A stretch of DNA of 64,000 nucleotides from an uncultured Lachnospiraceae bacterium (GTDB lineage Bacteria > Bacillota > Clostridia > Lachnospirales > Lachnospiraceae): assembly GCA_905199445.1 (NCBI GenBank), contig CAJKGK010000001.1, positions 248,001-312,000 on the forward strand, in the 5' to 3' direction. Shown piece after piece: positions 24,878-33,590 of the stretch. How positions within the stretch are numbered: position 1 is the first letter of the stretch; every line of letters starts with the position of its first letter. The position numbers were made by a program, and so were the translations under genes. Below the pieces are notes generated by a model. That model was given only the letters and a program-made list of their open reading frames with translations, ran no database searches and was not told the origin of the DNA.

Positions 24878-27346
24878 CTAATTTGAGCTTCCCGTCATAT
24901 GCTCCCAAAAATCGTTAAGGGGCTGCATCAGTGTATCCCGGCGAACCTTCAGACATCCGCTCCACTCCCTTGGAAAAATATCTCTGTACTGCCGGTAATT
25001 AAAACGTTCATCCAGCAGGGCAATAACGCCTTTGTCATTTTCCGTCCGAATCACCCGTCCGCCGGCCTGAAGCACCTTGTTCATCCCCGGATACAGATAA
25101 GCATATTCAAAACCCATGCCAGACCGCTGATCAAAAAATTTTTTAAGAAGTTCCCGCTCCTCCCCCACCTGGGGCAAGCCGGTCCCTACAATAATAGCCC
25201 CGATCAGCCGGTCTTCTTTCAGATCAATGCCTTCAGAAAATATACCGCCAAGAACACAAAAGCCGATCATTGTCGTCTGCTGACTGGCCACAAAGGCATC
25301 CAGAAATGCCTGGCGTTCCTGTTCAGTCATGGTGTTTTCCTGAATGATCACCTTAATGCCGCTGCCTGCCTTCATCAGTTCTCTGTCGCAGAAAATGTCA
25401 TAAACACTTTGCATAAAGGCATAGGACGGAAAGAACACAAGGTAATTGCCGTTTTTAGCCCGGACAATGTCCCGAATATAACCGGCAATCCGTTCATATT
25501 CCTTTAATCCGCGCCTGGTATATCTGCTGCTCACATCCGAGGCTGCCAGCAACAGCCTGTTTTCAAAGGAAAATGGAGAATTTGCGTACAAATCATAATC
25601 TTCGTCATGGCTGGCACTTAAAAGCTCCTTGTAATAACGGATGGGCAGCAGGGTGGCTGAGAAAAAAATAGCGGAAAGACCTTTTACCGTACGCAAACTC
25701 AGATCCTTAGATGGATCAATACAGTAAATTTTCATTATAAAATCCGCATCACCAATGTGTTTTCCATATTCGATATAACGGTTTTCTTCCATACAATCAT
25801 AGGCATTGACAAACTGCTTTGCCTCCATATATAAATCCAGTACAGCTTCCCGGATCTTTCCAAGTTCCTCGCGGCTGTATCCGGCATAAACCGGCGCCGT
25901 TTCCTGCTGGTGACCGCTGCCGTCCCAATTCCAGATCCTCTGGCTGTCTTTAAAAAATTCTTCCATTTCTGCCATCATCCGCATCAGATACAGCGTTGCC
26001 CCACTGCTTTTGTTTGTCTCTTCACAGTCTTCACAGTTCTCGCGAACCTCCTGAAGATATTTGATGCACTTACCGATGCGAACCGTCATCTTTTTGGAAA
26101 TTCCCGTAACCATTTTTCGCACATTTTTGAAATGAGACAGCGTCAGGCTGGCGCTGTACATTTCTCTGGCCCGCTCTACCAGGTTATGGGCCTCATCGAT
26201 AAGAAAAATATAGTTTTCCTTTGTATCTCCAAAAAAGCGTTTCAGATAAACATAAGGATCAAAAACGTAATTGTAATCACAGATCACACTGTCCATCCAC
26301 AAAGACACATCCAGCTGCATTTCAAAAGGACACACATTATGTTTTTCGGCATAAGCATCAATCACCGCTGCCGTCACCGAACACTCGTGATTGATCAGAT
26401 CAAAAACAGCGTCATTGACACGGTCAAAATGCCCTCTGGCCCTGGGGCAGTCCACTGGATTACACTTTGGTTCATCAAAAATACAGCATTTATCCTTTGC
26501 CGTCAGTACCACATATTTAAAATCCAGGCCCCGGCTATGCAAAAGGCTGTAGGTTTCACAGGCAACAGTTCTTGTAATCGTTTTGGCTGTGAGATAAAAA
26601 ATCTTGTCACTGCGCCCCTCACCCATGACCTTCACCGCCGGGAATATGGTAGAAATCGTTTTCCCTGTACCGGTAGGTGCCTGTATAAACAGATTTTTCC
26701 CCCGGATAATGGTCTGATAAACTCCGGATACCAATTTTTTCTGGCCTGGCCTGTATTCAAAAGGAAAACTGGCCGCACCAATGGATGCATTGCGTAACCG
26801 GCGCCAGTTCAGCTGCCATCTGGCCCACTTGGCATACTCACGGATCACGCCCATAAACCATTGCTCCAGATCCCCAAAATTCCATTTTTCATTAAACCGG
26901 CGTACTTTTTCACTTTCAATATGCACATAGGTAAGCTGTACCTGGATTTCCTCAAGCTTTTTTTCGCAGGAAAGCATATAGGCATAGCAAAGGGCCTGAC
27001 CCAGATGGGTCATAACCGGGGCTTCCATTTTACGCAGATCACCATAAGTTCCCTTGATCTCGTCAATGGTATAGCACATACAGCGCTGTTCCTCCTGGTA
27101 TTCCTCAATAATTCCGTCTGCACGGCCTTCAAGAGCGATCACCAGGCCATCATCCACAGGAATATCCATTTTCATCGATACCTCGGCACGGTAACCGGCT
27201 CCGCCCTGTTTCTGTATTTTTTTATGAATCCTGCTGCCCTCCTGCATGGCATCTGCATCCCCGAAGACACCGCCGCCCTGGCGTATATCACCGGCGCACA
27301 AGATAAACTCCACAAGGCGGCGCACAGAAATTTTAACTGTATCCAT
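24878..27346 (-). CDS. Nuclease-helicase fusion: RecB/Cas4-like PD-(D/E)XK domain plus DinG/XPD helicase
   Basis: 822-residue DNA-processing protein. The first 180 residues look like a RecB-type nuclease: EGRADGII (Asp77), DEIKG (Glu96, Lys98) and the QxxxY motif HLGQALCYAY. Then comes an SF2 helicase: Walker A APTGTGKT (223-230), XPD-type iron-sulfur cysteines (about 287, 295, 300, 339), DEAH box IDEAH (383-387), and a C-terminal helicase domain with GGIFSEGIDL. Such proteins occur in Firmicutes as DinG-like helicases, thought to act on repair or R-loop/D-loop structures. It is monocistronic and divergent from the MATE operon. Confidence 0.9.
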   Translation of the reverse strand: MDTVKISVRRLVEFILCAGDIRQGGGVFGDADAMQEGSRIHKKIQKQGGAGYRAEVSMKMDIPVDDGLVIALEGRADGIIEEYQEEQRCMCYTIDEIKGTYGDLRKMEAPVMTHLGQALCYAYMLSCEKKLEEIQVQLTYVHIESEKVRRFNEKWNFGDLEQWFMGVIREYAKWARWQLNWRRLRNASIGAASFPFEYRPGQKKLVSGVYQTIIRGKNLFIQAPTGTGKTISTIFPAVKVMGEGRSDKIFYLTAKTITRTVACETYSLLHSRGLDFKYVVLTAKDKCCIFDEPKCNPVDCPRARGHFDRVNDAVFDLINHECSVTAAVIDAYAEKHNVCPFEMQLDVSLWMDSVICDYNYVFDPYVYLKRFFGDTKENYIFLIDEAHNLVERAREMYSASLTLSHFKNVRKMVTGISKKMTVRIGKCIKYLQEVRENCEDCEETNKSSGATLYLMRMMAEMEEFFKDSQRIWNWDGSGHQQETAPVYAGYSREELGKIREAVLDLYMEAKQFVNAYDCMEENRYIEYGKHIGDADFIMKIYCIDPSKDLSLRTVKGLSAIFFSATLLPIRYYKELLSASHDEDYDLYANSPFSFENRLLLAASDVSSRYTRRGLKEYERIAGYIRDIVRAKNGNYLVFFPSYAFMQSVYDIFCDRELMKAGSGIKVIIQENTMTEQERQAFLDAFVASQQTTMIGFCVLGGIFSEGIDLKEDRLIGAIIVGTGLPQVGEERELLKKFFDQRSGMGFEYAYLYPGMNKVLQAGGRVIRTENDKGVIALLDERFNYRQYRDIFPREWSGCLKVRRDTLMQPLNDFWEHMTGSSN

Positions 27347-27449
27347 GATTTTTCATACCTTTCATGTGCTGATTTTTTAATTTTAGCACGCGCCTGATAT
27401 TTCCGCAATATCAGCCCGCTTCGTCTGCCAAAAAAGCCAGGGCTTATCG

Positions 27450-27478
27450 TTGAATTTAGAGTTTTAACGTAGTATAAT
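27450..27478 (+). promoter_or_regulatory. Promoter of MATE-azlC-azlD operon
   Basis: TTGAAT (27450-27455), 17-nt spacer, TATAAT (27473-27478); leader about 85 nt. Confidence 0.75.
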
Positions 27479-27568
27479 GGTAACATATTTTATGTGTTCA
27501 GTGTTTATAAAGCCTGTCCAAACAGTGCTTGCCCGGCACAAAACATCAATTGTCTGGAGTGTTTACCT

Positions 27569-28993
27569 ATGAAAAACCATTCTTCATCTCAGGCGTCTGA
27601 AAATGCCCAGGCGTCCCGCAATACCCATGATTTCAGCCAGGGCAGTATTCCCAGAAATATTCTGAGTATTGCCCTTCCCATGACACTGGCTCAGTTAATT
27701 AACGTGCTTTACAGCGTCATTGACCGTATGTATATTGGGCGTCTGCCTTCGGCAGCCACCCTGGCGCTTACCGGAATCGGACTTACCCTGCCTATTGTCT
27801 CCCTCATTATGGCTTTTTCCTTTCTCTTTTCTACCGGCGGTGCGCCTTTAAGCTCCATTGCCAGAGGCGAAGGCAACACAAAAAAAGCCGAAAAAATTAT
27901 GGGCACTTCCATGACCATGCTCATGCTCATCGGCCTGGTGATAACGATTATTTTGTACATTTTCAAAAAACCCATGCTTTATCTTCTGGGCGCCAGCGAC
28001 CAGACCTTCCCCTATGCCAATGACTATCTGTCCGTCTACCTGCTGGGCACGGTTTTTGTCATGATTTCACTGGGTATGAACAGCTTTATCAACGCCCAGG
28101 GCTTTGCCAAAACGGGAATGTTTACGGTTTTAATCGGCGCCATTCTGAATATTATCCTGGATCCTATTTTTATCTTTGTATTGGATATGGGTGTTCAGGG
28201 TGCAGCTCTGGCCACAGTCATTTCCCAGGGTGTATCCGCCCTGTGGGTAATCTTTTTCCTCACCGGAAAAAAAGCGATCTTGCGGCTGTCTCTAAAAGCT
28301 ATGGTTCCGGATCTTAAGCTTACCGGAAAAATCTGTGTTTTAGGCTTATCCGGATTTATTATGTCTGTCACCAACAGCGCCGTGCAGATGGTATGCAACA
28401 CAAGCCTGCAGACATGGGGCGGTGATATTTATGTGGCCATTATGACTGTGCTTAATTCTGTCCGGGAAATTATTTCCATGCCTGTCAATGGCCTGTCCAA
28501 CGGCGCCCAGCCGGTTTTGGGTTTTAATTACGGTGCCCGCAAATACGGTCGGGTTCGGGACGGTATTAAATTCATGTCAGCCGTAGGCATCATCTATACC
28601 CTGGCAGCCTGGGGACTTGTTTTTGCTCTGCCGGAATTTTTTATCCGTATTTTCAACAACGATCCCACACTGCTCACCCAGGGTGTGCCGGCACTTAGAC
28701 TGTACTTTTTCGGATTTTTCATGATGGCCCTTCAGTTTTGCGGCCAGTCGGTCTTTGTGGCTCTTGGGCGGGCCCGCCATGCCGTATTTTTTTCCCTGCT
28801 GCGCAAGGCAATTATCGTCATTCCGCTGACTCTGATTTTACCTTACGTCGGCGGGCTGGGAATTAACGGAATCTTTCTGGCTGAACCAATTTCCAATTTT
28901 ATCGGCGGTTTAGCCTGCTTTGGAACGATGCTTGTCACCGTTTATCGAAAACTGAAAAAAGAGGAACAGGAGTCTTTAATTCATGAAGCATAA
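27569..28993 (+). CDS. MATE family efflux transporter
   Basis: About 474-residue transporter with 12 predicted helices, of the multidrug and toxin extrusion family, which exports organic cations in exchange for Na+ or H+. Typical segments are PRNILSIALPMTLAQLINVLYSVIDRMYIGRLP and NGAQPVLGFNYGA. The ATG at 27569 (MKNHSSSQ) has GGAG 9 nt upstream and is preferred over an upstream ATG at 27494 that would add a cysteine-rich tail. Its end overlaps azlC by 11 bp, so it is the first gene of a three-gene operon. The substrate is unknown. Confidence 0.92.
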   Translation: MKNHSSSQASENAQASRNTHDFSQGSIPRNILSIALPMTLAQLINVLYSVIDRMYIGRLPSAATLALTGIGLTLPIVSLIMAFSFLFSTGGAPLSSIARGEGNTKKAEKIMGTSMTMLMLIGLVITIILYIFKKPMLYLLGASDQTFPYANDYLSVYLLGTVFVMISLGMNSFINAQGFAKTGMFTVLIGAILNIILDPIFIFVLDMGVQGAALATVISQGVSALWVIFFLTGKKAILRLSLKAMVPDLKLTGKICVLGLSGFIMSVTNSAVQMVCNTSLQTWGGDIYVAIMTVLNSVREIISMPVNGLSNGAQPVLGFNYGARKYGRVRDGIKFMSAVGIIYTLAAWGLVFALPEFFIRIFNNDPTLLTQGVPALRLYFFGFFMMALQFCGQSVFVALGRARHAVFFSLLRKAIIVIPLTLILPYVGGLGINGIFLAEPISNFIGGLACFGTMLVTVYRKLKKEEQESLIHEA

Positions 28994-29675
28994 CGCATTG
29001 AAAGCCGCATTTCCTTACACCATTCCCGTCCTTTTAGGATATATTTTCCTGGGAATTGCCTTTGGCATTCTCCTTTCCAGCCAGGGTTATCCTTACTGGC
29101 TTGCTATTTTAATGAGTCTGTGTATTTATGCAGGCTCTATGCAGTTTGTGGCCATCAATCTTTTAACCGGAGGGGCAGGCCTTTTGAGTGCTGCAGCTAT
29201 GACCCTGATGGTCAATGCCAGACACCTGTTTTACGGTCTTTCCATGCTGGAAAAATTCCGGACAATGAAACATAAAAAACCATATATGATTTTTTCCCTT
29301 ACTGATGAAACCTATTCCCTGCTGTGCGGCCTGACACCCCCCTCAGGTGTGGATTCAAACTGGTTTTACTTTTTTATTGCCCTGCTCAATCAGGCCTATT
29401 GGGTCATCGGCTCCGCCGCAGGAGCCCTGGCAGGTTCTCTCATAACTTTTAATTCCACAGGTATTGACTTTGCCATGACTGCACTGTTTATCGTTATTTT
29501 CGTCGAACAGTGGGAAAGTACAAAAAATCATCTTCCGGCTGTGATCGGCGTGACTGTAACTATTTTCTGCCGGATCATTTTCGGAACCGATCATTTTATT
29601 ATTTTTTCCATGGCCGGTATTGTCATACTCCTGTCCGCAAAAAATCCGCAAAAGGGGGGGAACCGCAAATGCTGA
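28983..29675 (+). CDS. azlC: AzlC-family branched-chain amino acid exporter subunit
   Basis: 230-residue membrane protein, large subunit of the AzlCD exporter family, which in B. subtilis exports 4-azaleucine and branched-chain amino acids. Family features are the start KAAFPYTIPVLLGYIFLGIAFG and the central MVNARHLFYGLSMLEKF with SLTDETYSL. It overlaps the MATE gene (11 bp) and azlD (7 bp), indicating translational coupling. Confidence 0.93.
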   Translation: MKHNALKAAFPYTIPVLLGYIFLGIAFGILLSSQGYPYWLAILMSLCIYAGSMQFVAINLLTGGAGLLSAAAMTLMVNARHLFYGLSMLEKFRTMKHKKPYMIFSLTDETYSLLCGLTPPSGVDSNWFYFFIALLNQAYWVIGSAAGALAGSLITFNSTGIDFAMTALFIVIFVEQWESTKNHLPAVIGVTVTIFCRIIFGTDHFIIFSMAGIVILLSAKNPQKGGNRKC

Positions 29676-30001
29676 CCATTAGTCAGGCACTTGTTATGGT
29701 GGCCGTCATTGCCGCTGTCACTTTTCTCACAAGGCTTTTACCCTTTATTATTTTTCCGGAAAACAAACAAATCCCCCCATTGATCCATGATCTCGGTCAG
29801 GTTCTTCCCTATGCAGTCATGGGTATGCTGGTCGTTTATTGCCTGAAATCCGTGAATATTTTTTCAGGTACCCATGGTCTTCCTGAAATCATTGCCTCAG
29901 CACTTGTCATTTTAATTCATAAATGGAAACACAACCTGCTGCTTAGCATCGCAGGAGGCACAGTGGTTTATATGATACTGGTACAGGTGGTATTTATATG
30001 A
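29669..30001 (+). CDS. azlD: AzlD-family small exporter subunit
   Basis: 110-residue membrane protein with three to four helices, partner of AzlC. The ATG at 29669 (MLTISQALVMV) follows a purine-rich AAAGGGGGGG site and overlaps the azlC stop. The motif AVTFLTRLLPFIIF is characteristic of AzlD. It is the last gene of the MATE-azlCD operon. Confidence 0.92.
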   Translation: MLTISQALVMVAVIAAVTFLTRLLPFIIFPENKQIPPLIHDLGQVLPYAVMGMLVVYCLKSVNIFSGTHGLPEIIASALVILIHKWKHNLLLSIAGGTVVYMILVQVVFI

Positions 30002-30045
30002 TTCAAAACACAGCAATATCTGACTGTTTTATCCCTGCTTTTGGC

Positions 30046-30074
30046 TTGAAAAACCACACATTCTAACTTATTAT
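30046..30074 (+). promoter_or_regulatory. Promoter of sugar-phosphate isomerase gene
   Basis: TTGAAA (30046-30051), 17-nt spacer, TATTAT (30069-30074). Confidence 0.65.
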
Positions 30075-30084
30075 TTTTATATCA

Positions 30085-30180
30085 GCTACACGAAAGTGTA
30101 CGGGGATCAGGGGCAGGGGCACCGTAAAATCTTACTAAATCAGCCAAATATCCGGCCTGTGTCACTGGATCCCTGTGAAA
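30085..30180 (+). promoter_or_regulatory. Possible structured RNA leader of the sugar-phosphate isomerase gene
   Basis: The roughly 130-nt leader holds a GAAA-capped hairpin ACACGAAAGTGT and, further on, GGGATC near 30101 able to pair with GATCCC near 30168, enclosing a G-rich stretch. No known riboswitch class was recognised. Confidence 0.3.
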
Positions 30181-30209
30181 ATACTATTTTATTTTGGGAG
30201 GTTTTTAAT

Positions 30210-31028
30210 ATGTTACCAATTGCGCTTCAGCTGTATTCAGTCAGAGAAGACCTGGAAAAAGATTTAAAAGGAACCCTGGCCAAAGTTAAAGCTATGGGAT
30301 ATGAAGGTGTGGAATTTGCCGGTCTGTACGACAACAGTGTGGAAGATATTGTTGCTGCTTTAAAAGAATATGACCTGATTCCGGTTGCCGCTCATGTTCC
30401 GTTTGTGGATATGATCAAGGATCCTGAAGGTATGATGGATACATATGCCCGCATTGGCTGTAAATATGTGGTTATTCCATATCTTACAGAAGAATATCGT
30501 CCAGGTTGTGAAAAATTCCAGGAAGTTCTGGATGGCGCCCGCGTGCTTGGTGAAGCTGCCAACAAACACGGCATGACACTTCTGTATCACAATCATGATT
30601 TTGAATTTGCAAAAATCAACGGCGAATATGCGCTGGATGTTATTTATAAAGAAATACCAAAAGAACTGCTTCAGACAGAAATCGATACTTGCTGGGTTAA
30701 TGTAGCAGGAGAAAATCCGGCAGATTATGTCCGCAAATATACAGACCGCGCACCGGTTGTTCATTTAAAAGACTTTTATAAATCCGGTCATGTTTCCAAA
30801 ATGTATGAACTGATCGGTATTGAGGATGAAAATCAGGAAGAAAAAGAAGCCGGTTCATTTGAGTTCCGTCCTCTTGGCCATGGTATGCAGAATATTCCAT
30901 CCTTATTAGAGGCAGCCAAAGACGCTCATGCATCATGGGTTGTTGTTGAGCAGGATATGCCTTCCATGGGGAAAACACCTCTGGAATGTGCCCAGACAAG
31001 TATTGCATATCTTAAATCCTTAAAATAA
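30210..31028 (+). CDS. Sugar phosphate isomerase/epimerase (xylose isomerase-like TIM barrel)
   Basis: 272-residue protein of the AP endonuclease 2 / IolE superfamily. It begins PIALQLYSVREDLEKD and shows metal-binding segments YEGVEFAGLY, LLYHNHDFEF, TEIDTCWVNVAG (Glu, Asp), VHLKDFY and VVVEQDMPS, the usual set of a divalent-metal barrel. Related proteins act on inosose, hydroxypyruvate or keto-sugars; the substrate is not clear. GGGAGG lies 8 nt before the ATG at 30210. Monocistronic, with an unusually long leader. Confidence 0.88.
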   Translation: MLPIALQLYSVREDLEKDLKGTLAKVKAMGYEGVEFAGLYDNSVEDIVAALKEYDLIPVAAHVPFVDMIKDPEGMMDTYARIGCKYVVIPYLTEEYRPGCEKFQEVLDGARVLGEAANKHGMTLLYHNHDFEFAKINGEYALDVIYKEIPKELLQTEIDTCWVNVAGENPADYVRKYTDRAPVVHLKDFYKSGHVSKMYELIGIEDENQEEKEAGSFEFRPLGHGMQNIPSLLEAAKDAHASWVVVEQDMPSMGKTPLECAQTSIAYLKSLK

Positions 31029-31106
31029 TTTTGTTATGTTTTAACTTTGCTTTTTCTTTTTCTACTACAAAATAAAGGGGTTGTCGTGAAACAGACAGTT
31101 CCGAAT

Positions 31107-31143
31107 GGGGCAGGTAAGGCTCATATGAGTCTTTACCTGCCCC
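31107..31143 (+). terminator. Hairpin downstream of the isomerase gene
   Basis: GGGGCAGGTAA pairs with TTACCTGCCCC with an inner TCATATGA; the following T-run is weak (TATAATTTCT), so strength is uncertain. Confidence 0.7.
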
Positions 31144-31294
31144 TATAATTTCTCCATAATCAGTATCCTGGCAGTTCCATGTCATCCACCTTCCCCCATT
31201 GAAGACAATCCCAAGTCCTTTTCTATAAGTATAACAACTGAAAATGGAAAATGTTACATATTTGAAAAAATAGTTTTAATGTTGCATATTTCTC

Positions 31295-31323
31295 TTGCAG
31301 ACCACTAAATTTATCATTATAAT
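31295..31323 (+). promoter_or_regulatory. Promoter of the GNAT gene
   Basis: TTGCAG (31295-31300), 17-nt spacer, TATAAT (31318-31323), with the direct repeats immediately upstream of the -35 box. Confidence 0.6.
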
Positions 31324-31386
31324 ACATCCATTGACCGGATGTTTTTACTTAGGAAATCTATAACAATGAATACAGAGGTGATTCAA

Positions 31387-31959
31387 ATGACGACAAATGA
31401 TCTGACTACAGATTATGTTTGGGAAAAGAATGGTTTTATTATAAGGCCTGCACATAAAGAGGATGCACAGCGCTATTTTCGGGAAAATTATTGTCCCCTT
31501 GATAAAGAAGTGGCCCGTTTAACGGGATGTAAGGAAGTTTTTACAGAGAATGAGGTCATTTCTTTCTTTTTAAAATCCATCGACAGTGATGACCGATACC
31601 TGTTTTTGGTGATTGCGCCGGATGGCCGTATCATCGGAGAAACTGTCATTAATGAAATTGACTGGGATTTACGCTGTGCCAATTTCCGTATCGCTATCTT
31701 TCACACCGCAGAATGCGGAAACGGCATCGGGTCCTGGGCAATCGAAGTCACCCGGGATTTTGCATTCCGTCACTTAAAGCTCCATCGTCTGGAATTGGAT
31801 GTTTACTCGTTTAATCCCCGCGCCCAAAAAGCCTATCAAAATGCAGGGTTTAAGCTGGAAGGCATCCTGCGGGATGCCATTATGGATAACGGCCAATATG
31901 GAGATGATATCCTTATGGCCATATTGGAAGATGAGTGGAAGGCAATCACCATGTCATAA
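31387..31959 (+). CDS. GNAT-family N-acetyltransferase (RimJ/RimL-like)
   Basis: 190-residue acetyl-CoA-dependent transferase. The RimL-like fold is visible: FIIRPAHKEDAQRYF at the start, the strand NFRIAIFHTAECGNGIGSWA with the acetyl-CoA loop (GNGIGS) and the C-terminal LDVYSFNPRAQKAYQNAGFKLEG. The ATG at 31387 has GAGGTGA 6 nt upstream and is preferred over two earlier ATGs. Substrate unknown; RimJ/L relatives modify ribosomal protein N-termini or small amines. Confidence 0.88.
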   Translation: MTTNDLTTDYVWEKNGFIIRPAHKEDAQRYFRENYCPLDKEVARLTGCKEVFTENEVISFFLKSIDSDDRYLFLVIAPDGRIIGETVINEIDWDLRCANFRIAIFHTAECGNGIGSWAIEVTRDFAFRHLKLHRLELDVYSFNPRAQKAYQNAGFKLEGILRDAIMDNGQYGDDILMAILEDEWKAITMS

Positions 31960-31986
31960 TCAAGCGTGTATATCTGTATCTATTTT

Positions 31987-32862
31987 TTAGTATAGATCCA
32001 AATCGTTTAATACAGCCGAAATATCTTTGTCAATACAAATTGACTGTTCTTTAATGGCATCAGGAGCGATTGCTTCACCATAGTTAATACACACATAAGT
32101 AGCTTTTGGATCCTGTGCCGTCATTTTCCAAAATGGATATTTTATAATAACCGGTGTATTTGCCCCAACACCCAGCTCCAAAAACAAAATGTGCAAACCT
32201 TTATGCCGTCTGATAAAAATCTCATAACGCTCTGCCGCCGCATACCACCCTGCGTCCTGTACAAAGGAGTTATCACATCTCAAATTCATTGTCATAGGTG
32301 CGCCGCAGAAAGGACATTTTGGTATCAAGTCTGACGGGATTTTCATATTCTTTTGTGTTTCAACCATCAGACGCACAGTTTCCTCGTTATCGTAGGTTTT
32401 ATCGTGACAGGCTTTAGAACATTGCCACAGACCATAGTCACCTTGCGTGTAAAACAGCCGTTTTTTATCAAAGCCGGCAAGTTGAAACTGATGGTCAACA
32501 TTTGTAGTTAGTACAAAATAGTCCTTATCTTTCACAATATTTAATAAATCCATATAAGGCTTTCCTGCCGTTATATCATAACGGTTTATATAGATATGTC
32601 GTGACCACCACGCCCAGTATTCTTCAAGTGTTTCATATGGATAGAAACCGCCTGAATACATATCCGAAATTCCATATTTCTTATGAAAATCCGAAAAATA
32701 CTTTTCAAAGCGTTCTCCGTCATAGGTAAGTCCTGCCGAAGTGGACATGCCCGCCCCTGCGCCGATCACAATAGCATCCGCATTTTTTATTTTATTTTTT
32801 AGCCTGTTCATCTGCTCGGAGTAGCTCTCCGTAGATGTTGTAATCAAGTTCCTTAAAAACAT
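31987..32862 (-). CDS. Class M sirtuin (SirTM-like), putative protein ADP-ribosyltransferase
   Basis: 291-residue Sir2-fold NAD-dependent enzyme. Seen: NAD-binding GAGAGMSTSAGL (residues 34-45), LTTNVDHQFQLAG (118-130) and a zinc-type pair CPFCGAPM with QCSKAC. Where ordinary sirtuins have the catalytic His (ELHG), this reads YTQGDYG, placing Gln140 there, the change reported for SirTM enzymes that ADP-ribosylate a lipoylated GcvH-like carrier rather than deacetylate. The ATG follows GAGGTGA by 7 nt and overlaps the macrodomain gene by 71 bp. Linkage to a macrodomain gene supports the assignment; the GcvH-like and LplA2 genes expected with it are not in the window. Confidence 0.85.
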   Translation of the reverse strand: MFLRNLITTSTESYSEQMNRLKNKIKNADAIVIGAGAGMSTSAGLTYDGERFEKYFSDFHKKYGISDMYSGGFYPYETLEEYWAWWSRHIYINRYDITAGKPYMDLLNIVKDKDYFVLTTNVDHQFQLAGFDKKRLFYTQGDYGLWQCSKACHDKTYDNEETVRLMVETQKNMKIPSDLIPKCPFCGAPMTMNLRCDNSFVQDAGWYAAAERYEIFIRRHKGLHILFLELGVGANTPVIIKYPFWKMTAQDPKATYVCINYGEAIAPDAIKEQSICIDKDISAVLNDLDLY

Positions 32863-33586
32863 TGAAAATCACCTCAATTTCACTGTGCATTTGTTCTTTG
32901 TATTTCTTTACAGTTTCAATCGCGATCTGTGCTGCCTTATCGTTGGGAAAATGGAACTCTCCTGTAGAAATACAGCAGAACGCAATACTTTTTAATCCAT
33001 TTTGCTCTGACAGTTCCAAACAAGAACGGTAGCAAGAAACAAGCAGTTCCTTATCTTTTGGGGTAAGTCTGCCGTAAATAACCGGACCGACCGTGTGCAG
33101 CACATAATGACTCGGTAAATTATAGGCAGGCGTTATTTGGGCTTTTCCGGTTTCTTCCTTGTGACCTTGTCGATTCATTAATTCCGCACAAGCTAAACGG
33201 AGCTGCACTCCCGCAAAAGTGTGAATAGCGTTATCAATACAGCCATGATTTGGGCAGAAGCAGCCGAGCATTTGACTATTGGCAGCATTTACGATACCGT
33301 CACATTGCAGCGTGGTAATATCCCCACGCCAAAGATATATCCCTTTTTGAACAGGTTTTAAGGCTGAAAGAGCCGTAACTCCTTTTTTTCGTGTTTCTTC
33401 CTGCAAATAAGCGTCCTGTATCGCCAAGAATTCATCCGTTACAGGCAGTGGCATACGAATATTAAAAAGCGAACGAAGCAAGGCTTTTTGTTCCTGTTCA
33501 TTCGATGGGATTTCTAATTCTGAATACTGCGGCTGTTCTTTTAGAAGTGCCGCTATTAAATACTTTCTTCTTTCGGTTTGTGTCAT
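32792..33586 (-). CDS. Zinc-type macrodomain protein, putative ADP-ribosyl hydrolase
   Basis: 264-residue protein with an N-terminal helical region (about 75 residues) and a macrodomain. The ADP-ribose pocket motif GIVNAAN (residues 97-103) is followed by GCFCPNHGCIDNAIH, the Cys/His zinc site (Cys109, His114, Cys116) of Zn-macrodomains from SirTM operons, and by CISTGEFHFP. These enzymes remove ADP-ribose placed by SirTM. The ATG at 33584-33586 has AGAGGATGA upstream and starts 4 bp after the preceding gene; a downstream overlap with the sirtuin gene shows tight coupling. Confidence 0.88.
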   Translation of the reverse strand: MTQTERRKYLIAALLKEQPQYSELEIPSNEQEQKALLRSLFNIRMPLPVTDEFLAIQDAYLQEETRKKGVTALSALKPVQKGIYLWRGDITTLQCDGIVNAANSQMLGCFCPNHGCIDNAIHTFAGVQLRLACAELMNRQGHKEETGKAQITPAYNLPSHYVLHTVGPVIYGRLTPKDKELLVSCYRSCLELSEQNGLKSIAFCCISTGEFHFPNDKAAQIAIETVKKYKEQMHSEIEVIFNVFKELDYNIYGELLRADEQAKK

Positions 33587-33590
33587 TTTC

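Larger units (their letters stand above)
31029..31386. other. Intergenic region between isomerase and acetyltransferase genes
   Basis: No gene seen in these 358 bases. It holds the terminator at 31107-31143, two 14-bp near-identical direct repeats (31250-31263 and 31278-31291, one mismatch, 28 bp apart) and the acetyltransferase promoter at 31295-31323. Confidence 0.7.

Noticed and set aside
25910..26797. 295-codon plus-strand frame opposite the helicase
   Set aside because: It is antisense to conserved helicase motifs and rich in His/Ile/Phe in the way antisense frames are; no start signal.
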